From CAYRLW01 sp964425215 (GTDB lineage: Bacteria > Spirochaetota > Spirochaetia > Treponematales > Breznakiellaceae): 64,000 nt of DNA. The notes below the pieces were generated by a model that did not search any database, was not told where the DNA came from, and saw only the letters and a list, made by a program, of their open reading frames with translations. This document shows positions 58,210-64,000 of this stretch, piece by piece (the stretch's first letter is position 1; each line of letters begins with the position of its first letter). The DNA is taken from NCBI GenBank assembly GCA_964425215.1, contig CAYRLW010000009.1:1-64000 (forward strand). The letters are read 5' to 3'. Both the position numbers and the translations under genes were made by a program.

Positions 58210-59189
58210 TGGCCGAATCGAAACAGATGAATGCCGGTATACGGTATTTTAAAGACTTTAAGCTCAGCAACCATTCGACGGGAATTGGGTTTATCCTTCT
58301 TTTCATTTTAGCGGCGATTGTGGGATGGCCGAATTTTTTGCAGATCCGTAATTTGTTAAATATTTTACGGCAAATATCCTACACGGGGATCATCGCCCTG
58401 GGGATGACTTTGGTCATTATTTCTGGGGGAATCGATCTTTCGGTGGGCTCCATGGCGGCGTTTACCGGGGGTATTACGATCTTTTTCCTGAACCTATTTC
58501 CCGGAGATTCCCAGCTGGCGGTGCTTCTTTCGGTGCTTTTTGCCATCGTTTTTGGGGCTTTCTGCGGTTTGTTTAACGGTTTTTTGGTCACCAAGGGACG
58601 GATCGCCCCGTTTATCGCTACCCTGGGAACCATGTCCATTTTCCGTTCCCTCATTCAGTACTTTTCCGGCGCGGGAAATATCATGTCTGCCAATACGGTG
58701 TACCCGGAAATAGGGGCGGGGATGTTTCTGGCGATTCCGGTTCCCGTGTGGGTGTTCCTTATCGTGGCGGCGGTTTTGCATATCGTTCTTAATAACACCC
58801 AATTTGGCCGGTACGTCTGCGCCGTGGGGGCCAACGAACAGGTGGCCCGGTATTCGGCGATCAACGTATCTATTACCCGGCTTATCCCCTACGTAATCAC
58901 CGGCGCCACGGTGGGTATGACGGCCCTCCTCTGGTCATCCCGGCTTAATTCGATCAATTCCAGCGATTGCGTGTACTACGAGTTGGATGCCATTGCCGCG
59001 GCGGTTATTGGGGGGACCTCCATGTCCGGCGGTAAGGGAACGGTTATTGGCACAGTACTGGGGGCGATCATGCTGGGGATGATCAATAACATGCTTGTTC
59101 TAGGGGGCGTATCTTCGTACCTACAGCAGGCGGCTAAAGGTTTGGTTATCATTGCGGCTGTATTGCTGCAATACAATAAAAGGAACTGA
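58209..59189 (+). CDS. RbsC-type sugar ABC transporter permease
   Basis: 326 residues, eight to ten membrane helices. Family blocks: GIIALGMTLVIISGGIDLSVGS (near 62), IAPFIATLGTMSIFRSLI (near 138), and IAAAVIGGTSMSGGKGTVIGTVLGA (near 262). It forms a homodimeric channel with the RbsA-type ATPase. One-bp overlap with the ATPase gene. Confidence 0.95.
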   Translation: MAESKQMNAGIRYFKDFKLSNHSTGIGFILLFILAAIVGWPNFLQIRNLLNILRQISYTGIIALGMTLVIISGGIDLSVGSMAAFTGGITIFFLNLFPGDSQLAVLLSVLFAIVFGAFCGLFNGFLVTKGRIAPFIATLGTMSIFRSLIQYFSGAGNIMSANTVYPEIGAGMFLAIPVPVWVFLIVAAVLHIVLNNTQFGRYVCAVGANEQVARYSAINVSITRLIPYVITGATVGMTALLWSSRLNSINSSDCVYYELDAIAAAVIGGTSMSGGKGTVIGTVLGAIMLGMINNMLVLGGVSSYLQQAAKGLVIIAAVLLQYNKRN

Positions 59190-59202
59190 TCGGAGGTTTG
59201 AC

Positions 59203-60210
59203 ATGAAGAAACTAGCGATTCTTCTTCTCTGCGCGATGACCCTAACGGTAGGTCTTTTTGCCAACGGGGCAAAGGACTCGGGGCCGGCGAAGGCGCCGAA
59301 AATTGGTATCTCCATTCCTAGCGCGGACCATGGCTGGACCGGCGGTATCGTATGGTGGGCCAACAAAGCGGTAAAGGATATTGACGCGGCCCAGGCGGGA
59401 AAATTCCAATTCCGGGTAGTAACCGCAGATAGCCCTTCGTCCCAGGTACGGAACATCGAGGACCTGATGGTGTGGGGTATGCAATACCTGGTAATCCTTC
59501 CCTACGAATCCGCCCCGCTTACGCCGATCGTGAAGGAAGCCCAGTCTAAGGGTGTTAAGGTTATCGTAGTAGACCGGGGTTTGACGGATACGAGCTTTGG
59601 CTACGTAAACCTGGCTGGTGATAATACCGCTCTGGGCCGTCTGAGCGGCCAGTGGCTTGCCAAGACCATGAAAGACAATGGACTGACGTCCTACGTTGCC
59701 ATGGGTGGTCTGCCGGTAACCATCGATACGGAACGGATGAACGCCTTCTTTGCAGAAATGGACAAGGAAAGCAGTCTTGTTGACCTGTTGGGCAAAGATA
59801 AATACGAATTCGCCGATTGGTCGACCCAGAAAGGCCTTTCCTTAATGGAAACCTTCTTGCAAAAGTATCCGAAGATCGATGCGGTATTCTGCCAGGATGA
59901 CGATGTTCTCCTGGGGGTTTTGCAGGCGATTAAAGAGTCGGGCAGAAAGGATATAAAGGTCGCTTTGGGCGGCGCGGGTTCCAAGGTGGTGTACAAGATG
60001 ATTATGGACGGGGATCCGTTGGTAAAAGCCACGGTTACCTATCATCCTTCCATGATCTCCGACGCGATCCACTACGCGGTGGATGTGGCAACCGGGGCTA
60101 AGAGCTCGGATTTCCATACCGCCAAGTCGCCTACCACCGTCATTATTCCTTCGGTGCTGGTAGATAAGTCCAACGTGGCTAAATACTACGAACCCGAATC
60201 GATCTATTAA
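59203..60210 (+). CDS. RbsB-type periplasmic sugar-binding protein
   Basis: 335 residues. Signal peptide about 1-20 (KLAILLLCAMTLTVGLFANG). The mature part is a CUT2 binding protein: KIGISIPSADHGWTGGIVWWANKA, NIEDLMVWGMQYLVILP, KVIVVDRG, AVFCQDDDVLLGVLQAI. Trp-rich contact positions (HGWTG, WW) suit a sugar or cyclitol; identity open. The start at 59203 has CGGAGG seven nt before it; a longer frame overlaps the permease gene. A classical terminator follows (60252-60281). Confidence 0.93.
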   Translation: MKKLAILLLCAMTLTVGLFANGAKDSGPAKAPKIGISIPSADHGWTGGIVWWANKAVKDIDAAQAGKFQFRVVTADSPSSQVRNIEDLMVWGMQYLVILPYESAPLTPIVKEAQSKGVKVIVVDRGLTDTSFGYVNLAGDNTALGRLSGQWLAKTMKDNGLTSYVAMGGLPVTIDTERMNAFFAEMDKESSLVDLLGKDKYEFADWSTQKGLSLMETFLQKYPKIDAVFCQDDDVLLGVLQAIKESGRKDIKVALGGAGSKVVYKMIMDGDPLVKATVTYHPSMISDAIHYAVDVATGAKSSDFHTAKSPTTVIIPSVLVDKSNVAKYYEPESIY

Positions 60211-60251
60211 AAAGGGGTGGGATAGAAAAACGGAAGTATAAAAAGTTAGGA

Positions 60252-60281
60252 AGGACGCGGTATTTTCCGCGTCCTTTTTTT
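60252..60281 (+). terminator. Rho-independent terminator of the sugar operon
   Basis: AGGACGCGG (60252-60260) pairs with CCGCGTCCT (60267-60275) around a six-nt loop, followed at once by a run of seven T (60275-60281). Confidence 0.93.
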
Positions 60282-60293
60282 ATCGATGTATGG

Positions 60294-60299
60294 TACAAT
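60294..60299 (+). promoter_or_regulatory. Possible -10 box of the LacI gene
   Basis: TACAAT (60294-60299) lies right after the terminator and 19 nt before ATG 60319. No good -35 and no copy of the AATGCACGCG palindrome are seen here, so the regulator seems not to repress itself through that site. Confidence 0.45.
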
Positions 60300-60318
60300 A
60301 ATCGGCGGTACAGGGCCT

Positions 60319-61344
60319 ATGCGTCATCATGTAAGCCGGGCCGATGTGGCTCGCCTCGCGGGGGTCGCCGAATCGACCGTATCCCGGGCGTTAAACGATT
60401 CTTCCCTTATCACCGAACCGATCAAAGAAAAGGTCCGTTTGGCGGCCAAGGAGTTGGGCTACATTCCTTCCCGTCAGGCCGCGCTTTTTGCCCGGAAAAG
60501 GACAAATATTCTGGGTTTTGTGGTTCCATCGTATCGGTCCTTCCCTCCCTTTTCCCGATCCTACTTTCCCGCCCTGTTGGACGGGGTGGTTTTGGAATCC
60601 GACGAAAGCGGTTACTCGCCGACTATTATTTTGGATAAGCAAAATACGAACACGGAGGATTATTACGCCTTAATCCATTCAAAAACCGTGGATGGTCTGT
60701 TGTTCGCCGTAACTCGATCGGACTTTAAGCCCTTCAAGGGTCTTAAAGATAGGGGTGTACCCTTTGTGTTGATTAATAACTACCACGAAGGGCTCAACAG
60801 CGTGGATGCCCTGCCCGAAACGGGGATGCGTAAGGCCTTTTCCCACGGTTACAACCTGGGGCATCGTCGCTTTGGGTATATTACCGGTGATATTCGTTAC
60901 CGCAACGCGGTGGATCGTTTGGAGGTGTTTAAAAAGTTAGCCCGGGAATTCGACGTGGAATACGATATCGTGGAGGGGGATTTTTCTAAAACCTCCGGCT
61001 ACTCCGGGGCGGGAAAGTTGTTGCACCATACCGAAGCGCCTACTTTGATAATGACCAGCTCGGACCGGTGCGCCTTTGGGGTTTTACAGTACGCGGCAGG
61101 CCAGGGTATACGGATTCCCGAGGACGTTAGCGTGATCGGCTACGATAATTTACCCCCGGTTCAGGATATAAATCCCCCCCTTTCCACGATCGATCATCCG
61201 GTAACCGAATTGGCCCGCCGGGCGACGCGACTGTTGATTGATATTTTAGAGGGAAATCGTCTTGAAGGGGATCAGGAATGGCTGGATACGGATTTTATCG
61301 TCCGGGAGTCCACGTCGATTTGTCCTTGGATAGGGAGGAAGTAG
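60319..61344 (+). CDS. LacI/GalR-family transcriptional repressor
   Basis: 341 residues. HTH VSRADVARLAGVAESTVSRALN (5-26) and hinge helix GYIPSRQAALFARKR (48-62) are typical. The effector domain is a binding-protein fold with VDGLLFAVTRSDF, GHRRFGYITGDIRYRNAVDRL and DVSVIGYDN (the GYDd block). It should bind the 18-bp palindrome at 54471-54488 and respond to the sugar brought in by the RbsABC-type importer. AGGG lies three nt before the ATG. The next gene starts 3 bp after its stop. Confidence 0.93.
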   Translation: MRHHVSRADVARLAGVAESTVSRALNDSSLITEPIKEKVRLAAKELGYIPSRQAALFARKRTNILGFVVPSYRSFPPFSRSYFPALLDGVVLESDESGYSPTIILDKQNTNTEDYYALIHSKTVDGLLFAVTRSDFKPFKGLKDRGVPFVLINNYHEGLNSVDALPETGMRKAFSHGYNLGHRRFGYITGDIRYRNAVDRLEVFKKLAREFDVEYDIVEGDFSKTSGYSGAGKLLHHTEAPTLIMTSSDRCAFGVLQYAAGQGIRIPEDVSVIGYDNLPPVQDINPPLSTIDHPVTELARRATRLLIDILEGNRLEGDQEWLDTDFIVRESTSICPWIGRK

Positions 61345-61347
61345 GGA

Positions 61348-62394
61348 ATGGTAACCCTTGGTATAGCGGGAACCGGAGAAATGGCGGAGTACCATGTAAA
61401 AAAAATTAGGGCCCTGGAGGGGGTTACCATTGCGGCGTGTAAGGACCGGAACCGGGACCACGCGGAAGCCTTTGCTCAAAAGTTTGAAATACCTCGGTTT
61501 TTTACCTCCATCGGCGACCTGTTGGCGGCCCACGTTTGCTCCGCCTTTTCCTGCGCGGTAATCGACAGCCACCACCGGGAGCTGTGCGAAGAGGTTTTGG
61601 AGTACGGGCTCCCGGTATTTTGCGAGAAGCCTCTGAGTCGAACGGTGAAGGATAGCCAAATTTTGGCCGACCTGGCCCAGCGGAGGGGGGTTCCGACGAT
61701 GGTAAACTTTTCCAAACGGAACGCCCCGGCTCTGGGGGCCCTGAAAGAATTGGTCGATAGCGGTGAAGCGGGAAAGCTTGTTTCGGTGAAGGCGGAGTAC
61801 CTTCAAAGCTGGGTGCTAACGAAGGTGTGGGGGGATTGGGAGACCGTGCCCCGGTGGAAATGGCGGCTGTCACCGAAGGAAAGCACCGCCGGGGTGATCG
61901 GGGATTTGGGAAGCCACCTGGTGGACGCCCTGGTGTATCTGTTTGGGGATGTACGGATTGTCTCCGAGGAGCCGGGGAGCCTTGTATCCCTAGAGTCCGC
62001 GGTGGAAAGGCGTTTTTCCGGGGATTTTGTGGATTCGGGAAAGACGGTTTGCGTGGACCGGAGGGCTTCTCTTGTGGTGGGGGATGGAACGCCGGTGGAC
62101 TTTCACGTTAGCTGGATAGATACGAATGCCCTGGATGATTTTCGCTTAACCGTCAGCTTTGAATCAGGTACGGCGTATTTGGACCTTTCCAAGTCCAGGG
62201 CTGGGATCGAATATGAATCGGCTTTAGATCAGCGTATGCGCACTATACCTGGGAGGGAGGTTCGGTCTACCTATGAAAAGTTTATCGATCGTTGTGTCTC
62301 CTCTTTTCCAACGACCCCGTCGGACTTGGATTTTGGCTACGCTCTTCGTATACAGCGGATTTTGGATACCCTTGTTCCTGGGGGGATAGTATGA
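61348..62394 (+). CDS. Gfo/Idh/MocA family oxidoreductase, second copy in sugar locus
   Basis: 348 residues. VTLGIAGTGEMAEYHVKKI is the nucleotide loop (GxGxMAxxH), VFCEKPLSRTVKDSQ holds the EKP motif (near 92), and GVIGDLGSHLVDALVYLFG the Asp/His active site (near 180). It is only distantly similar to the product of 54503, so it should act on a different intermediate rather than being a recent duplicate. Co-transcribed with the LacI gene (3 bp apart) and overlapping the following isomerase gene by 4 bp. Confidence 0.88.
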   Translation: MVTLGIAGTGEMAEYHVKKIRALEGVTIAACKDRNRDHAEAFAQKFEIPRFFTSIGDLLAAHVCSAFSCAVIDSHHRELCEEVLEYGLPVFCEKPLSRTVKDSQILADLAQRRGVPTMVNFSKRNAPALGALKELVDSGEAGKLVSVKAEYLQSWVLTKVWGDWETVPRWKWRLSPKESTAGVIGDLGSHLVDALVYLFGDVRIVSEEPGSLVSLESAVERRFSGDFVDSGKTVCVDRRASLVVGDGTPVDFHVSWIDTNALDDFRLTVSFESGTAYLDLSKSRAGIEYESALDQRMRTIPGREVRSTYEKFIDRCVSSFPTTPSDLDFGYALRIQRILDTLVPGGIV

Positions 62395-63272
62395 AAAAAG
62401 AGCTTGCCATCGGTACCCTCATAAAGGGTACGGAAGATCCGGCCCAGCGGATTCGGGAGCTCGCCCCCATGGGTTTTGAGGGTTTTTCTATCACCTTTTG
62501 GGAATCCCTGGGGTCGGTGGATTTATCGTCCCTATCCGAGGGGGTGCGGACCGCATTGTCGGAAACCGGGACCCTGCTCAGCTCCCTGTCGGTGTACGGT
62601 AATCCCCTGCGGGAAGACGAAACAGGGTTTCAGACCCGTCGGAGTTTGGAGCTGTTAATCGATCATGCTCCTTCCTTGGGGTGTCCCCTGATTAGTACCT
62701 TCGCCGGACGAAGACCCGGTTCGTCGGTGAACGATTCCATCGAAGCCTGGAAGAGCACCTTTGCGCCCCTGATAGAACGGGCGGAAAAACGGGGGCTTCG
62801 GTTGGCCTTTGAAAATTGCCGACTTGGGGATACGTGGAAAACCGGCAAATGGAATATCGCCATTAACCCCGACGCGTGGGAGTTGATGGAAGCTACGTTG
62901 CCTTCCCGGAGTTGGGGGCTGGAATGGGAACCCTGCCACCAGGTAGAAGCCCTGGCGGACCCGCTGGTCCAATTAGAAGCCTGGGTGGATAGAATTTACC
63001 ATATCCACGGTAAGGATGCCCGGATCGATAGGGCTACCTTAGAGCTCCGGGGCGTCTACGGCCCCCAGCATTGGTACGCATCCTGTTTCCCCGGGAACGG
63101 TGATACGGATTGGGTCCGATTGTTTTCAATTTTACAAAAAAAGTCGTACGGCGGTACGGTAGATGTGGAAGGCTGGAACGACGTCCAATGGTCGGGTCAA
63201 CGGGAGTTGGAAGGACAAAAACGGGCCCTGGATTATTTAAAAGCGTGTCGTTTCCAGGCCCTGGGTCTCTAA
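62391..63272 (+). CDS. Sugar phosphate isomerase/epimerase-type TIM-barrel protein, second copy
   Basis: 293 residues. Superfamily blocks: LAPMGFEGFSITFWES, LRLAFENCRLGDTW (metal Glu, near 140), WGLEWEPCHQVEA (in place of the usual DpsH strand), IYHIHGKDA (His/Asp, near 208) and GGTVDVEGWND (Glu). The third strand has EWEPCH, with Glu instead of Asp. GGGGG precedes ATG 62391, which overlaps the oxidoreductase stop (ATGA); a longer frame from 62292 would overlap that gene by 100 bp. Probably the partner of the preceding oxidoreductase. Confidence 0.83.
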   Translation: MKKELAIGTLIKGTEDPAQRIRELAPMGFEGFSITFWESLGSVDLSSLSEGVRTALSETGTLLSSLSVYGNPLREDETGFQTRRSLELLIDHAPSLGCPLISTFAGRRPGSSVNDSIEAWKSTFAPLIERAEKRGLRLAFENCRLGDTWKTGKWNIAINPDAWELMEATLPSRSWGLEWEPCHQVEALADPLVQLEAWVDRIYHIHGKDARIDRATLELRGVYGPQHWYASCFPGNGDTDWVRLFSILQKKSYGGTVDVEGWNDVQWSGQRELEGQKRALDYLKACRFQALGL

Positions 63273-63306
63273 AATTCAACCGGTCCGGTGGATTCCTCGG
63301 TTTGGC

Positions 63307-63999
63307 TTATTTTCCCGCCAGGGGAACTAGACCTACCAGGCCGCGAACTTCCTCGTCGGCGAACCGGAGCCCCGCTCCAAGGAAAAAGTCTCGGTTAGGG
63401 TTTAGGGCGTCGTTTATGCCCCCGCGGAAGTAGAGCCAATTCCAGGGTTTATTTGATTTAGGGTCAAAGAAGGGTAGGTACGTCAGGGTGCCCCGGAGGT
63501 TGGGCAGGGCGTTGGCTTGGAAATTAAAGAGTTCCCCCGAAACTTGCAGTTGGTTCAGGATCTGGTAATCCAGGCCCAAACCGGCGGTACTCTCCAACAG
63601 TCCCCCGTGGAGGGTGAAGGGTCCAAAACGGCGGGCCAGTTCGGCGTCCACGGCGACCCCGTAGCTGGTGGTTGTCGTATCGGTCCGGGTGGTCGTACCG
63701 CCGGAGGAGGTTTCGGTAACCGTTCGGGAAGAAACCCCGTTGGGGGCGCCGCTGACGCCGATGCGGTACCACCGGTCCTTGGATTGGGGTTCTAGGATCA
63801 GAGAAGCCCCGGCTCGGAACTGGGAAGCGAGAAAATCGTACCGGGTTTGGGTATCCACTTGGACACCAAGACCCGAGGCTTTCGATACGATGGTTCCGGC
63901 GTCGCTGACCACCTTGTCCGCGTTGGTAGCCAGGTGGCTGATGTTATCCAAGGCTGTTTGGAGTTTTTGGGCCGCCTCGTCGGTTTTTTGAACCGTGGA
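63307..63999 (-). CDS. MCE (MlaD-like) protein, C-terminal part, cut by window end
   Basis: The frame is open to the right edge, so the real start lies outside. The visible 230 residues begin with a helical coiled-coil-like stretch (TVQKTDEAAQKLQTALDNIS ... ADKVVSDAGTIVSKA), then a beta-rich part with alternating patterns (SLILEPQSKDRWYRIGV, YGVAVDAELARRFGPFTLHGG, LYFRGGINDAL) and ends FFLGAGLRFADEEVRGLVG. Spirochaete MlaD-type proteins often join an MCE domain and helix to such a barrel-like C-terminus; the MCE domain would be beyond the window. The helix plus C-terminal pattern support lipid transport between membranes, with moderate certainty. Confidence 0.6.
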   Translation of the reverse strand, partial: STVQKTDEAAQKLQTALDNISHLATNADKVVSDAGTIVSKASGLGVQVDTQTRYDFLASQFRAGASLILEPQSKDRWYRIGVSGAPNGVSSRTVTETSSGGTTTRTDTTTTSYGVAVDAELARRFGPFTLHGGLLESTAGLGLDYQILNQLQVSGELFNFQANALPNLRGTLTYLPFFDPKSNKPWNWLYFRGGINDALNPNRDFFLGAGLRFADEEVRGLVGLVPLAGK

Positions 64000-64000
64000 A

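Noticed and set aside
56680..60210. Naming the importer as ribose-specific (rbsABC)
   Set aside because: CUT2 importers carry many sugars and cyclitols; no ribokinase or ribose pyranase gene is present and the flanking oxidoreductases point elsewhere.
1..64000. tRNA, rRNA, insertion sequence, prophage or transposase genes
   Set aside because: No cloverleaf, rRNA segment, transposase or integrase pattern was recognised on either strand in the intergenic regions read.

Overview
The window reads as chromosomal DNA of a spirochaete, most like the free-living or termite-gut Treponema group. Supporting this by eye are a mid-GC base composition, a K+-type membrane pyrophosphatase, a KtrAB potassium system, a divergent Aat protein, many solute-binding lipoproteins, several treponeme-style hypothetical proteins and above all a cytoplasmic hydrogenase-like chemoreceptor. 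The taxonomic call is inference; there is no rRNA, tRNA, IS element, prophage or CRISPR array in the window.

Layout. 1-700: tail of an unidentified gene, then an intact ribbon-helix-helix antitoxin next to a decapitated MazF-type toxin remnant. 0.7-3.8 kb (minus): ketopantoate-reductase-like, zinc alcohol dehydrogenase and Gfo/Idh/MocA genes in one operon. 3.9-6.7 kb: ktrB-ktrA-aat. 6.7-8.1 kb: an ATPase/cyclic-nucleotide-binding regulator. 8.2-12.6 kb: glgX and hppA, convergent across a shared terminator. 12.7-15.8 kb: a binding lipoprotein plus histidine kinase with no response regulator. 15.8-18.4 kb: HAD nucleotidase, B12-type radical SAM protein, DUF3842. 18.4-25.1 kb: ridA, a MetF-family gene and an acyl-ACP thioesterase facing away from metH and a 2-hydroxyacid dehydrogenase. 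25.2-31.8 kb: treponeme hypotheticals, a beta-hydroxyacid dehydrogenase, a beta-CASP RNase and an RlmB-like methyltransferase. 31.9-35.0 kb: a CUT1 sugar importer without its ATPase. 35.1-37.8 kb: Hsp20, RseC-like, a YmdB-like protein with an eroded active site, TPR protein. 37.9-41.7 kb: TauE/SafE exporter, then an SdpR-SdpI-lipoprotein-FecR-lipoprotein operon. 42.0-47.6 kb: a complete branched-chain-amino-acid-type ABC importer ending in a creatininase-family enzyme. 47.8-52.2 kb: two divergent chemoreceptors, one of them a ferredoxin/[FeFe]-hydrogenase/MCP fusion. 52.3-54.2 kb: LEA-type lipid-barrier-like protein and exported DUF2202 ferritin-like protein. 54.5-63.3 kb: a LacI-controlled sugar locus with two oxidoreductase/TIM-barrel pairs around an RbsABC-type importer. 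The right edge cuts an MCE (MlaD-like) gene.

How it fits together. The window is dominated by uptake and catabolism of carbohydrates or derivatives (three ABC importers, four NAD-type oxidoreductases of sugar or hydroxyacid families, GlgX), by energy and ion homeostasis (H+/Na+-PPase, KtrAB), by one-carbon and methionine metabolism (MetH, MetF-like) and by environmental sensing (H2-sensing-type chemoreceptor, classical MCP, kinase with binding protein). Three features stand out beyond ordinary annotation: the hydrogenase-MCP fusion, a repeated pattern of promoter -10 boxes sitting 6-7 nt before start codons without a Shine-Dalgarno (probable leaderless mRNAs), and a family of intergenic inverted repeats with a conserved TGTACATGCAGT tail.
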